DNA of 64,000 nucleotides. Origin: Pontibacter mangrovi (GTDB lineage: Bacteria > Bacteroidota > Bacteroidia > Cytophagales > Hymenobacteraceae). Below, one piece after another: positions 50,411-61,000 of this stretch (positions are counted from its first letter, which is position 1; each line of letters opens with the position of its first letter). The stretch covers positions 248,001 to 312,000 of the forward strand of contig NZ_VFRQ01000005.1 in assembly GCF_006385705.1 (NCBI RefSeq). Direction: 5' to 3'. The notes under the pieces are model-generated. The model saw nothing but the letters and a program-made list of their open reading frames with translations. It made no database searches and had not been told where the DNA came from. Both the position numbers and the translations under genes were made by a program.

Positions 50411-52411
50411 ATGAAATATACGCATAGAAAATCATACAGAAAGTCCGTGCTCAGCTTCCTGCTGACGGCGGCTACTATAACTGGGTTCGGTGCCTCGGCC
50501 GTAGCACAGGAATCACCCATGGAAGAGGATTACTTCAGGATCATGGGCGTGAGTTCGCCGGAAGGCGCCTTGCTGGAGGTGGGCGGCCTGACGGTGCTGC
50601 CTTCAGGAGACCTGGGCATATCCACACGCCGCGGCGATGTATACATTGTGGAGAACCCCACAAGCCAGCGGCCATACTTCCGCAAGTTCGCCTCCGGCCT
50701 GCACGAGATTCTGGGCCTGGCCTACAAAGATGGGGCGCTGTATGCTGCCCAGCGCGGCGAACTTACCAAGTTGGTGGACACGGACATGGACGGCAAGGCA
50801 GACAAGTATAAAACGGTTTATGCATGGCCGATTTCGGGACATTACCACGAGTACAGCTTTGGGCCTAAAATAGCCCCGGACGGCAGCTTCTTTGTTACCG
50901 GCAACGTAGCCTTCGGCGATGAGGAATGGTGGCGCGGCGAAAGCCGGGTGCCTTGGCGTGGCTGGACGATGAAGATCAGCGAAGACGGCAAGATGGAGCC
51001 ATGGGCCACAGGTATGCGCTCCCCGGCAGGACCAGGCGTTATAGATGGAGAACTGTTTTATACCGATAACCAGGGAGACTGGATGGGTTCAGGTGGACTC
51101 TGGCACTTGCCGAAAGGGGCATTTACCGGACACCCTGCAGGGCTGCGCTGGAGCAATATGCCCAACTCTCCTGTGAAAGCAACCGCGGAGCAGCTATACG
51201 CCCAGGTAGATCAACGTAAGGTCAGAGACGAAAACGGCCGCTATATCAAGCCTGAGAATGTGGTGGATGAGGAGTTCAAGACCCTGTACGAGGTGAAGAA
51301 GGCTGTTCCGGAGCTGCAGTTGCCTGCGGTGTGGCTGCCCCACGGCATCCTGGGAATCTCTAACTCAGAACCGATCAAAATCCCAGAAGATAACTTTGGA
51401 CCGTTTGGTGGTCAGGTGTTGGTAGGCGATCAGGGCATGAGCCTTATCTCCCGCGTGTTCCTGGAGAAAGTGAACGGCGAGTACCAGGGAGCTGCCTTCC
51501 TGTTCAGGTCCGGTTTCCAGTCGGGTGTGCTCCGTATGGCCTGGGCCAAAGACGGTTCCCTGTTTGTAGGGGAGACGAACCGCGGCTGGGGTTCGGCGGG
51601 TGACGCCAACCAGGGCCTGCAGCGCCTGGTGTGGAACAACAGGGTACCTTTCGAGATGCGGGCAGTGCGCGCCATGCCGGATGGCTTCGAGATAGAGTTT
51701 ACCAAGCCGGTTGACAAAAAATCAGCCGAGAACGTTGCTTCTTACAGCGTTTCAAGCTTCATCTATAAATACCATCCCGTGTACGGAAGCCCTCCAGTCA
51801 ACACTGAAGAGTGCGTGATAAAAGGCGTGAAGGTGTCGGAGGACGGCATGAAAGCGCGCCTGGTGGTGGATAACCTGCGTCGCCACTACATCCACAACAT
51901 TACGCTGAATGGCGTACGGGAGCGGGATAACTACCACTCGTTGGTGCACCCAACGGCTTACTACACGCTCAACAACATTCCGGAAGGGGAGAAGTTGTCT
52001 ATGAGCGAGTTGAGCACAAAAGGGGCTGCAGCGGAGACTGAAAAGAGTGCCGCTGCAAAGAAAGCGGCGCCTGCTAAAAAAACGGCAAAGCCCGCTGCAA
52101 AAAAGGCGCCTGCTAAAGCCACAGCTGCAGCGCCAACCTATACCGAGGTAAAAGGGCTGCTGGCAAAGTATACTTGCCTAGCTTGCCACAACACGGATAA
52201 GAGACAGGTAGGCCCAGCTTATGTGGATGTGGCTAAAAGAGGCTACACGCCGCAAAAGATCGTGGAGCTGATCCACAACCCGGAGCCTAAGAACTGGCCG
52301 GATTATGCCACAGAGATGCCTCCTATGCCACAGGTACCGAAGGAGGATGCCCTTAAGATTGCGAAGTGGATTAACTCGCTGGCCTCAGCTGAGAAAAGCT
52401 CCTCTAAGTAA
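50411..52411 (+). CDS. Beta-propeller dehydrogenase-like protein fused to cytochrome c
   Basis: This 666-residue protein starts with a signal peptide (SVLSFLLTAATITGFGASAVAQ). A glucose/sorbosone-dehydrogenase or NHL-like propeller follows (about 40-430: GLTVLPSGDLGISTRRGDVYIVENP, WLPHGILGISNSEP, GQVLVGDQGMSLISRV, FVGETNRGWGS). A Lys/Ala/Pro linker of about 40 residues (about 538-577, AAAKKAAPAKKTAKPAAKKA) leads to a C-terminal cytochrome c domain with heme motif CLACH (about 592-596) and a likely Met ligand (EMPPMPQVP, about 637). It is exported and should pass electrons from sugar oxidation. The propeller's own substrate is unclear. Confidence 0.85.
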   Translation: MKYTHRKSYRKSVLSFLLTAATITGFGASAVAQESPMEEDYFRIMGVSSPEGALLEVGGLTVLPSGDLGISTRRGDVYIVENPTSQRPYFRKFASGLHEILGLAYKDGALYAAQRGELTKLVDTDMDGKADKYKTVYAWPISGHYHEYSFGPKIAPDGSFFVTGNVAFGDEEWWRGESRVPWRGWTMKISEDGKMEPWATGMRSPAGPGVIDGELFYTDNQGDWMGSGGLWHLPKGAFTGHPAGLRWSNMPNSPVKATAEQLYAQVDQRKVRDENGRYIKPENVVDEEFKTLYEVKKAVPELQLPAVWLPHGILGISNSEPIKIPEDNFGPFGGQVLVGDQGMSLISRVFLEKVNGEYQGAAFLFRSGFQSGVLRMAWAKDGSLFVGETNRGWGSAGDANQGLQRLVWNNRVPFEMRAVRAMPDGFEIEFTKPVDKKSAENVASYSVSSFIYKYHPVYGSPPVNTEECVIKGVKVSEDGMKARLVVDNLRRHYIHNITLNGVRERDNYHSLVHPTAYYTLNNIPEGEKLSMSELSTKGAAAETEKSAAAKKAAPAKKTAKPAAKKAPAKATAAAPTYTEVKGLLAKYTCLACHNTDKRQVGPAYVDVAKRGYTPQKIVELIHNPEPKNWPDYATEMPPMPQVPKEDALKIAKWINSLASAEKSSSK

Positions 52412-52956
52412 GGCGGCTTTGGCAATGTATCATATAACAAAAGCTGTTTTGCTTCTGAATGGGAACAGCAGTTTTTTGCAGGTATTTAGCAATTCTTAGT
52501 TTGTACAGCCCTGCTATGTATGAGCCATATTTATTCTGCCGGTGACTTAGTAGGTTGGGTTTTCAAATTCATTTTTTCTTTGTTTATCAGATATCATTTT
52601 TACCAAGCCTGCACTTACCTTAAAATCCTGAGATTGCCTGTTTACTTCTTATCAATAAATACATTTTAGAAGTATGTTTATTCTGATATATTGATTAGTT
52701 TAAGCTGTGTATTTTGATGTCGCAGCAAATGTATACTTGCAACATCATAATCTTCAGGTGGCCATTGGTGTGCTGAACTATACCTAGGTCCCCGTCAACG
52801 ATAGATTAAAAATTCAAGAGGCCTTTGTGGTCTGTTTTAAGCTTTAGCTAACCTTAGAGGCCTTTGGGGAAACCCGGCGGGCCTTTAAGGTTATAGCTTC
52901 TTAGAACAGCTGTTATGCCTGCAAAGTACCTCTTCACCCTTTTTACAAATTTTCTT
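52412..52956. other. Spacer before the GMC oxidoreductase gene with a thrice-repeated box
   Basis: 545 bp, A/T-rich. A weak hairpin at about 52442-52480 (GCTGTT/AACAGC then TTTTTT) may terminate the first transcript. Three related boxes (GAGGCCTTTGTGG, GAGGCCTTTGGGG, GCGGGCCTTTAAGG) occur at 52817-52890, listed separately. No additional gene is seen. Confidence 0.5.
52817..52890 (+). repeat. Three GGCCTTT-centred boxes in the leader
   Basis: AGAGGCCTTTGTGG (52817-52830), AGAGGCCTTTGGGG (52856-52869) and GCGGGCCTTTAAGG (52877-52890). The flanks AAGCTTTAGCTAACCTTA and TAAGGTTATAGCTT could also pair into a stem. They may be regulator-binding sites or part of an RNA structure. Confidence 0.5.
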
Positions 52957-54696
52957 ATGGAAGATGTCCAGGTAAAAAAGAAAACAAAAAAATATGATGC
53001 TGTCATCGTTGGCTCCGGGGCGGGCGGCGGCATGGCGGCTTACGTGCTGGCCAATGCCGGCTTAAAAGTATGCCTGCTCGAGGCGGGCGCCATGTATGAT
53101 CCTGCCACGGACTCAGCACAACTTAAAAACCCTTGGGAGTCGCCAAGAAGAGGGGCCAGTACCAAGTTCAGGCCATTTGGCGACTTTGACGGTTGCTACT
53201 GGGGATGGGAGATAGACGGCGAGCCCTACACAAAGGCCGAAGGAACGGAATGGGACTGGTGGCGCGCCCGTATGTTGGGGGGCAGAACCAACCACTGGGG
53301 AAGAATCTCCCTGCGCTTCGGGCCAAAAGACTTTAAGCACAAAAGTATAGACGGGCTGGGGGAAGACTGGCCGATAGGCTATGAAGACGTAAAGCCATAC
53401 TACGACAAGGTGGATCGCCTGATCGGCGTGTTTGGGACAAACGAGGGCCTGGAGGATGATCCGGACGGGATTTTCCTGCCGCCACCACTGCCCCGCCTGC
53501 ACGAGCTGATGATCAAGAAAGCGGCCACGGGAATAGGCATTCCAGTTATACCTTCGCGCTTATCCATCCTTACCCAAAAGATAAACGATGAGCGGGGGCA
53601 GTGCTTTTACTGTGCCCAGTGCGGACGCAGCTGCAAAGCCTATGCAGACTTTTCATCCTCCTCCTGCCTGATAAAGCCTGCCGTGGCCACCGGAAACGTG
53701 GATGTTATTCCGCATGCCATGGCGCGTGAAGTCATCACCAATGCAGAAGGCTTGGCCACGGGCGTATCCTATGTTGATACGCTGGACATGCTGGACTACC
53801 AGGTAGACGGCAGGGTGGTGATACTGGCTGCCAGCGCCTGTGAGAGTGCGCGATTGCTACTCAATTCCGTATCCCGCCGCCACCCGAATGGCCTGGCCAA
53901 CTCCAGCGATGTGGTGGGGAAATACCTGCACGACTCTACCGGTGCGGCCGTGGGGGGCGTACTGCCCCAACTGATGGGGCGCAAGCGCTACAATGAGGAC
54001 GGCGTAGGCGGCATGCACGTGTACACGCCCTGGTGGCTGGATAACAAAAAGCTCGATTTTCCGAGGGGCTACCACATAGAGTACTGGGGAGGTATGCAGC
54101 AACCGGCCTACGGGTTTGGCTGGGGCATAGAGAACCTGAACGGGAAAATGCAGGTGCACGGCAAAACAAAAGAGGCCGGCGGTTATGGCAAGTCCCTGAA
54201 AGAAGATTACCGTTTCATGTACGGGGCAAGCGTGGGCATGGCCGGCCGCGGAGAAGCCATCGCTTTCGAGAGTAACTACTGCGAGATAGACCCGAACGTA
54301 GTCGACAAGTATGGCATACCGGTTTTGCGCTTTAATGTGAAGTATTCCGACTACGAGATCAACCAGGCCAAGCACATGAACGAGACGTTCAAGGAGATCA
54401 TGCACGAGATGGGAGCTATCATTACGTGGGGTGGCGATGCTGGACCGCACAATAACTGGGGACTGGAGAATCCGGGCAAGATCATACATGAGGCAGGCAC
54501 CGTGCGTATGGGCAACGACCCGAAAAAATCAGCCCTGAACAAGTATAGCCAGGCGCATGACTGCAAAAACGTGTTCTGTGTGGACGGGGGGCAGTTTGTG
54601 TCACAGGGCGATAAGAATATCACCTGGACCATTATGGCCCTGTCGATGCGGGCGTCTGAGTACATTGTTGATCAAATGAAAAAGCAAAACCTGTAG
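52957..54696 (+). CDS. GMC-family oxidoreductase, LacA/FAD-sugar-3-dehydrogenase-like
   Basis: Start chosen at 52957 (MEDVQVKKKTKKYDAVIVGSGAGGG); a start at 52915 would add 14 residues. It has the FAD-binding GxGxxG (VGSGAGGG), a Cys cluster CFYCAQCGRSC (about residues 216-226) in the position where FAD-dependent glucose dehydrogenases carry a 3Fe-4S cluster, and a C-terminal catalytic region HEAGTVRMGNDP...KNITWTIMALSMRASEY. There is no signal peptide; it probably leaves the cell with the twin-Arg partner encoded next. It should oxidise a glycoside at C3. It is 29 bp ahead of its partner gene. Confidence 0.88.
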   Translation: MEDVQVKKKTKKYDAVIVGSGAGGGMAAYVLANAGLKVCLLEAGAMYDPATDSAQLKNPWESPRRGASTKFRPFGDFDGCYWGWEIDGEPYTKAEGTEWDWWRARMLGGRTNHWGRISLRFGPKDFKHKSIDGLGEDWPIGYEDVKPYYDKVDRLIGVFGTNEGLEDDPDGIFLPPPLPRLHELMIKKAATGIGIPVIPSRLSILTQKINDERGQCFYCAQCGRSCKAYADFSSSSCLIKPAVATGNVDVIPHAMAREVITNAEGLATGVSYVDTLDMLDYQVDGRVVILAASACESARLLLNSVSRRHPNGLANSSDVVGKYLHDSTGAAVGGVLPQLMGRKRYNEDGVGGMHVYTPWWLDNKKLDFPRGYHIEYWGGMQQPAYGFGWGIENLNGKMQVHGKTKEAGGYGKSLKEDYRFMYGASVGMAGRGEAIAFESNYCEIDPNVVDKYGIPVLRFNVKYSDYEINQAKHMNETFKEIMHEMGAIITWGGDAGPHNNWGLENPGKIIHEAGTVRMGNDPKKSALNKYSQAHDCKNVFCVDGGQFVSQGDKNITWTIMALSMRASEYIVDQMKKQNL

Positions 54697-54725
54697 CCAG
54701 GCTGTAGGTATAAACTGATACTCAT

Positions 54726-55400
54726 ATGGATAGAAGAGAATCATTTAAAGCGATCGTGCTGGGCACTGTTTCCTCCGTGTTGCTCCTGGAGTCCTGCGAC
54801 AGCAAAACCGAGGAACAGGTTGCTGATGTCATCAAGTCGCCTGAGGCTTCCGCAACCTATGGCCGTATGCCGGAAGAGGTGGCGCGCCTGAAGGAAATAA
54901 CTTCTAAAACTTTCTTTACAGAGGAGGAATTGGCCACCATCACCCTACTGGCTGATATTATTATTCCGGCCGATGACGTAAGTGGCAGTGCATCTGACGC
55001 CGAGGTTCCTGCCTTTATCGAGTTCATCGTAAAGGACAAGCCGGAGTTCCAGACCCCGATGCGCAGCGGCTTGAAGTGGCTGGATATCCAGTGCCTGAAC
55101 CAGTATGAAAAGCCGTTTCGGGACTGTAGCGAAAAGCAGCAGCTGGACATGGTGGATGCCATTGCCTATCCGGAACAGGCGGCCCCTGAAATGAAGAAAG
55201 GCGTGGCGTTCTTTAACCTGATGCGCAACCTGACGGCAACCGGCTTTTTTACCTCCGAAATGGGAGTGAAGGACCTGGACTACCAGGGCAACCGGCCAAA
55301 CCAATGGAAAGGCATTCCGGAGGAGGTGCTGAAACAGTACAAGTTGGCTTACACCGAAAAAGAGCTGAAGGAATGCATCACGTTTGACCGCACGGCATAA
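54726..55400 (+). CDS. Gluconate 2-dehydrogenase subunit 3-like (LacC-like) partner
   Basis: This 224-residue protein starts MDRRESFKAIVLGTVSSVLLLESC, with a twin-Arg motif and a Cys at 24 that may be lipidated. The mature part (FFTEEELATITLLADIIIPADDVSGSASDAEVPAFIEFIV, then LKWLD and FFNLMRNLTATGFFTSEMG) is typical of gluconate 2-dehydrogenase subunit 3. In LacABC-type and FAD-GDH systems this small subunit carries the Tat signal and exports the GMC subunit. Located between the GMC gene and the DUF1080 gene. Confidence 0.88.
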   Translation: MDRRESFKAIVLGTVSSVLLLESCDSKTEEQVADVIKSPEASATYGRMPEEVARLKEITSKTFFTEEELATITLLADIIIPADDVSGSASDAEVPAFIEFIVKDKPEFQTPMRSGLKWLDIQCLNQYEKPFRDCSEKQQLDMVDAIAYPEQAAPEMKKGVAFFNLMRNLTATGFFTSEMGVKDLDYQGNRPNQWKGIPEEVLKQYKLAYTEKELKECITFDRTA

Positions 55401-55465
55401 GCCGGTTTTCGTTGTCTATTTTCAGAAGCAGGTAAGAATCGTATACAGATCAAATTGAGCACCAG

Positions 55466-56236
55466 ATGACAGCTAAACTTTTAATGACAGCCTTGTTAGC
55501 AGGTAGTTTTTTTATGGCACAGGCACAGCAAAAAGCAAAACCGGAAGACACAGAAGTATGGGAGCCCGTACCCGAAGTGGTAAAGCCCGGGGAAGTAAGT
55601 ATAGAGGCTCCGGCGGATGCGGTTTTCCTGTTCAATGGGAAAAGCCTGGATCAGTGGGTATCCACGAATGATAGGTCCAAGCCCGCAGGGTGGACTGTTT
55701 CGGATGGGGTTATGACGGTAAACAAGCAGGCCGGCAACATCGAGACGAAAAAAGCTTTCACGGATTACCAACTGCACATCGAGTGGCGCATTCCGGAGAA
55801 CATCAACCTGGAGGGGCAGTCGCGGGGCAACAGCGGCCTGTTCCTGGCCTCTACAGGCAAAGGCGATGATGGATATGAACTGCAGTTGCTGGACTCCTAC
55901 AACAACAAAACCTACGTGAACGGGATGGCGGGCAGCATTTACAAGCAGTTTGTTCCGTTGGCAAACCCAGCCAGGAAGCCCGGTGAGTGGCAGAGCTACG
56001 ATGTGTTCTGGAAAGCGCCTGTTTTCGCCGAGGATGGCTCCGTGAAATCTCCTGCACGGGTAACCGTACTGTTCAACGGCGTGCTGGTACAGAACAACGT
56101 GGAGTTGCTCGGGCCTACGCAGTACATCGGAAAACCATCCTACAAAAAGCACGGGCCAGCCCCGATAAAGCTACAGGCGCATGGTGATAAAAGCGTGCCT
56201 ATCAGCTTCCGCAACATCTGGATAAGAGAGCTTTAA
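55466..56236 (+). CDS. DUF1080-domain protein
   Basis: This 256-residue protein has a Sec signal peptide (MTAKLLMTALLAGSFFMAQAQ) followed by one DUF1080 domain (about 45-255): FLFNGKSLDQWVSTNDRSKPAGWTVSDGVMTV, HIEWRIPENINLEGQSRGNSGLFLAS, GYELQLLDSYNNKTYVNGMAGSIY, APIKLQAHGDKSVPISFRNIWIREL. By family it should be a periplasmic 3-keto-glycoside hydrolase or lyase. It is 65 bp behind the subunit-3 gene, so probably co-transcribed. A strong terminator follows. Confidence 0.88.
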   Translation: MTAKLLMTALLAGSFFMAQAQQKAKPEDTEVWEPVPEVVKPGEVSIEAPADAVFLFNGKSLDQWVSTNDRSKPAGWTVSDGVMTVNKQAGNIETKKAFTDYQLHIEWRIPENINLEGQSRGNSGLFLASTGKGDDGYELQLLDSYNNKTYVNGMAGSIYKQFVPLANPARKPGEWQSYDVFWKAPVFAEDGSVKSPARVTVLFNGVLVQNNVELLGPTQYIGKPSYKKHGPAPIKLQAHGDKSVPISFRNIWIREL

Positions 56237-56763
56237 TGCCGCTGTAGTATAAGTATAAACGATTTTTTTAAAGTGAGGATGAAGTCGCAGCTTGACACCT
56301 TTTTACAAGGCCGAAAGCTGCGGCTTCTTTTTTATAGGGTTTGTAAAGAAGCTTGAGAAACAGCGGCACCAGCTTGCTAAAGTTGATGCCGCACAGAATA
56401 AGATTATTTCTGGACTTTTAGGCCCTGTGGCTTTTCTTATACTCTTATAATTTATATATTAATACGCTGAAAGTCAGCTGACAGCTCCTGAACCCGCTAC
56501 TGCAGTTATGCAGAAAAACTAATCCAGGATGAGACGCCATGCATTGGCACCGCCTCTCTAAACCCAGTACACCGCTATCCAGCGAAAGCCGCTATTACTC
56601 TAAACCAGAGCAGCGGCAAGATACGCTTACCTCCGGAGTGCCGCGGCCTCACAGGGCGGATGCAGGCATTTGGTTTCGGATGAATACGCTTACTGTTTGT
56701 TTTTAATGGCTTTAACGAGCCGGATAAGTATAAAAGTTAACGTAGTATAAACCTTCACTCTTC
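56237..56763. other. Spacer with terminator before the Gfo/Idh/MocA gene
   Basis: 527 bp. It starts with a terminator (56281-56333). It holds a 10-bp palindrome GTCAGCTGAC (56472-56481) and two heptamers (AAGTATA near 56251 and 56727). No clear gene. Confidence 0.5.
56281..56333 (+). terminator. Intrinsic terminator after the DUF1080 gene
   Basis: GAAGTCGCAGCTT (56281-56293) and AAGCTGCGGCTTC (56315-56327) form a 13-bp stem with one mismatch, followed by TTTTTT. Confidence 0.85.
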
Positions 56764-58038
56764 ATGAAACCAGACCAAGAGAACTCAAGGCGGGATTTTT
56801 TAAAGAAGTCTGCCCTTGCACTAGCTTCATTCACCATTGTGCCGCGCTTTGTGTTGGGGGGCAAAGGATACGTGGCCCCCAGCGACCAGCTCACCAAAGG
56901 CGTGATCGGCGTAGGCTCCATGGGCCGCAACCACTTTCCCTACGGCGATACCCGCGTGGTGGCCGTTTGTGACGTGGACCAGAACCACCTGAAAACCGCC
57001 GTGGACATGCTGGGCAAAGGCGTAAAAACCTTCACCGACTACCGGGAGCTGATCCAGCTGCCGGAGGTGGATATCGTGCACATCGCCACGCCGCCGCACT
57101 GGCACGGCATTATGGCGGCCGATGCGGCACGGGCCGGAAAGGACATCTGGTGCGAAAAGCCGATGACCCGCACCATCGGGGAGGGCAAACGCGTGGTGGA
57201 GGCCGTGCAGCAGCACGGGCGCATCTTCCGCCTCAACACCTGGTTCCGCTTCGACGATGTTTTCTACGGCATGGGCACCACCGTTAAGCCAATCAAGAAG
57301 CTGGTGGACAGCGGCCTTTTGGGCTGGCCTTTAAAAGTAACCGTGGGCCGCGGTACCGGCTACGACTGGAAGTTCTACTGGGTAGGCAAGACTAACCTGG
57401 ACCCGGTTCCGGTGCCGAAAGATCTGGACTACAACAGGTGGCTGGGGCCGGCTCCCTACAAGCCCTACAACCCGCACCGCGTGCACGGCACCTTCCGCGG
57501 CTACTGGGACTACGACGGCGGCGGCCTCGGCGATATGGGCCAGCACTACATGGACCCCATACAGTATTTCCTGGGCAAGGACAACACCAGCCCGGTGTCC
57601 GTGGAAATCGATGCGCCGCAGCAGCACACCGATGCCGTTGGCACCTGGCGCAGAATCACCTATACTTATGAAGACGGCTGCCAGATCATCCTGGATGGCG
57701 AGGGGAAAGAAGAAAACATCCCTTACATCGAAGGGCCAAAGGGAAAACTTTACCCCGGCTTTCGTTCCGACATCCCTGACCTCCAGCGGAAACTGGCCGC
57801 CTTCCCGGACCCCGAGCCGCAGGTGACGGACTTTGTGCAGGCCGTGAAGAATCGCCAGAAGTTCGCGCTAAACGAGGAGAACGGCCACCGGTCCTGCACG
57901 CTGGTGAACATGGGCCTGGCGGCCCTGCGGCTGGGGCGCTCCCTCAGGTTCGATCCCGTGAAGCAGGAGTTCATCGACGATGAGGGTGCGAACCGCCTGG
58001 TATACCAGCCCATGCGCTCCGACTGGACGCTGGCGTAG
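56764..58038 (+). CDS. Gfo/Idh/MocA-family oxidoreductase, Tat-exported
   Basis: This 424-residue protein has a twin-Arg signal (NSRRDFLKKSALALASFTIVPRFVLGG). The Rossmann domain follows (GVIGVGSMGRNHF, about 44-56; VVAVCDVDQ; IVHIATPPHWH; the EKPMTR lysine-bearing motif at about 133) and the C-terminal dimerisation/substrate domain (GGGLGDMGQHYMDPIQYF). Such periplasmic enzymes carry tightly bound NAD(P) and catalyse redox changes on sugars, for example reduction of keto sugars or 1,5-anhydro-sugar formation. Its role here as keto-sugar reductase is inferred from neighbours. Confidence 0.9.
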   Translation: MKPDQENSRRDFLKKSALALASFTIVPRFVLGGKGYVAPSDQLTKGVIGVGSMGRNHFPYGDTRVVAVCDVDQNHLKTAVDMLGKGVKTFTDYRELIQLPEVDIVHIATPPHWHGIMAADAARAGKDIWCEKPMTRTIGEGKRVVEAVQQHGRIFRLNTWFRFDDVFYGMGTTVKPIKKLVDSGLLGWPLKVTVGRGTGYDWKFYWVGKTNLDPVPVPKDLDYNRWLGPAPYKPYNPHRVHGTFRGYWDYDGGGLGDMGQHYMDPIQYFLGKDNTSPVSVEIDAPQQHTDAVGTWRRITYTYEDGCQIILDGEGKEENIPYIEGPKGKLYPGFRSDIPDLQRKLAAFPDPEPQVTDFVQAVKNRQKFALNEENGHRSCTLVNMGLAALRLGRSLRFDPVKQEFIDDEGANRLVYQPMRSDWTLA

Positions 58039-58097
58039 CTGTAACATAAAACTCAAAAGCATTCTTGTATAGGTTAGAATTATACTGCACCGATATC

Positions 58098-61000
58098 ATG
58101 AAAAGAACATCACTCTTGCTCCTGGCTTTGCTTATGGTAAGCACTGCCGTTGTGGGGCAACGAAAAAATGACCAGCGAACCCTTTCCACGAAGATCGCTG
58201 ACTTGCTGGCAGAGCTGCCGGCAAAAGACGAAAAACACCTTCAGGCAAGCATGGCGGAAATGGCCGCTATGGGAGAGGAGGGCCTCGTGGAAATGGCCGG
58301 CTTGCTGTCGGCCCCCGGCGAGGGGGACAACACAGGTATAGAGTATGCGCTGGGAGGATTCTCCGCTTACGTGATGCAGCCAGAGAGAAAGGAATGGCGG
58401 AAGATGAGCGCCAATGCCTATTGCCGCGCCCTGCAAAATGCCACGCATGAGGAGAACAAAGCCTTTTTGATCAGGCAGCTGCAGACGGTCGGGGATGATG
58501 CCGCTGTTTCCTGTCTGCAGGGCTATCTGGGCGACGAACGCCTGTGCGGACCCGCCGCCAGAGCCCTTACAAGTATAAATAGTCCCGCCGCCAGCCAGGC
58601 GCTCCTGCAGGCCCTGCAAAAGGCGCAAGGCGACTGTCAACTGTCCATGGTGGAGGCGCTCGGTGACACCCGCCATACTGGAGCAGCTTCGGCCTTGGCG
58701 CCGCTGACAAGCAGCCAGGATGAGAAACTGAGAAAGCTCACGCTTTACGCCCTGGCCAACATCGCAAATCCTTCTTCGGAGGCCATACTTGCTAAAGCGG
58801 CGGAAGAAGATCAGTATAAGTATGACGAAGACAACGCCACCGCCACTTACCTGTTGTTTGCCAAAAGGCTGGCAGAGAACGGGCAGCAGCCACAGGCAGA
58901 GAAGATAGCTCAATCCATCCTGAGCAAGGCCACTGCCGAGGAGCAGGTGCACACGCGTACGGCAGCCCTGAAGCTTTTGGCCGACCTGCAAAAAGAGCAA
59001 AGTATGAACCTGTTGGTAGAGGCAGCGGGCAACCCGAATCCGGAATACCGCGCCGCCGCCCTGAAATTTGCCGCGCCATACCTGACCGCTGACAACACGG
59101 CCCTGTGGGTGAAGAAGCAAAAGAAAGCCGATGCCCAGGTGCAGGCAGAGATCATCACCATGCTGGGCAAGAGCGGCGCAAAGAGTGCGCTGCCGGCAGT
59201 GGAAAAGGCGCTGAAGGATAAAGACATGCAGGTAAGGCTTGCAGCCATTGGCGCGGCCGGCAGATTGGGGCAGGAAGAGGCGCTGCCCTCCTTGTTTAAA
59301 ACGATGCGAAAAGGCGGCGAGGAAGAAGCGGTAGCCGTGAAAAATGCCTTGCTGATCATGAAAGGCGAGGGTATGACGGACAAAGTATCGGAGGCCTTGC
59401 CAAAGATGCCCGCAGTGGCCCAGGCGGAGCTGTTGGCAGTTTTAGGAGCCCGCGGCGAGAACCGGAAGTTCCAGGAAGTGCTGCCGTACGCAAAGCATGA
59501 TAACGCTAAAGTGCGCCTGGCTGCGCTGGAGGCACTCGCCAACATGGCCACCAAAGAGAACCTGCCACAGCTGTTCGCTCTTCTGAACGAAACCACGCAA
59601 CCGGAAGAACTGGCGGCGGTGCAAAAAGCCGTGGTGGCAGCGGTAGGCGATTATGAAAATCAGTCGGAGAAGGCAGCGCTGGTGCTGCAAAAAATGAACG
59701 AGGCGCCGGCAGAGAAGAAACCGGCCTATTATAACATACTGGCAAGTATAGGCGGGGACCAGGCGCTGCAGGCTGTCGCGCAGGCATTCGAAAACGGAAA
59801 TGAGGCCAGCAAATCCGCCGCCCTGGCAGCGCTTTCGCAATGGTCGGATGTGAGCGCGGCAAAAGAGCTGTACCGCATCAGCGCCAGTGCCAACAACGCC
59901 ACCTACCTGGACGAGGCGCTGAAAGGCTACATCCGTACCGTGAGCCTCTCCACATACCCGGCGGCCCAGAAGGTGCTGATGCTCCGTAAGGCCATGGAGG
60001 TGGCCAAAACAACAGAGCAGAAGCAGCTTATACTTTCTGAAGTAGGCCGGAACAAGACGTTCCCGGCGCTGGTATTTGCCGGCACGTACCTGAATCAACC
60101 TGATCTGCAGCAAGAAGCCGCGCATGCGGTCATGAACATTGCGCTCTCCAACAAGGAGTTCCAGGGAGACGTGGTGCGTGGTTACCTGAACAAGACCATC
60201 CAGGTGCTGCAGGGGCCCGACAGCGAGTATCAGAAAGAGTCGATGCGCAAGTTTCTGGCCGAGATGCCGGAGGGAGAGGGCTTTGTGCCGCTGTTCAACG
60301 GCAAAGACCTGAGCGGGTGGAAAGGACTGGTCGGCAACCCGATAGAGCGGGCCAAGATGGACAGCAAGACGCTGGCTCAGAAGCAAAAAGTGGCCGACGA
60401 GGAAATGCGACGAGACTGGAAAGTAGAGAACGGTGAGATCATTTACGTGGGGCATGGCTTCAACAACCTCGCTACCCAGAAGAAGTATGGCGACTTTGAA
60501 ATGTATGTGGACTGGAAGATCTTTGACGATGGAAACAAGGAAGGCGATGCCGGCATTTACCTGCGCGGCACGCCGCAGGTGCAGATGTGGGACACCTCGC
60601 GGGTAGACGTGGGGGCACAGGTAGGCTCCGGAGGCCTGTACAACAACCAGGTGCACCCAAGCAAGCCGCTGAAGGTAGCCGATAACGCGCTGGGCGAGTG
60701 GAACAACTTCCGCATCCTGATGAAAGGCGACCGTGTGACCGTATACCTGAACGGGGAGCTGGTGACCGATAACGTGATCCTGGAGAACTACTGGGACAGG
60801 GGCCTGCCGATCTTCCCGGAGGAGCAGCTGGAGCTGCAGGCGCATGGTTCCAGGGTAGCCTACCGCGATATTTACATCCGTGAGATCCCGCGCCCTGAGC
60901 CGTTTCAGCTGAGCGCTGCAGAGAAGAAAGAAGGTTTTAAGGTGCTGTTCGACGGCACCAACATGCACAGCTGGCAGGGCAACACCACCGACTATGTGAT

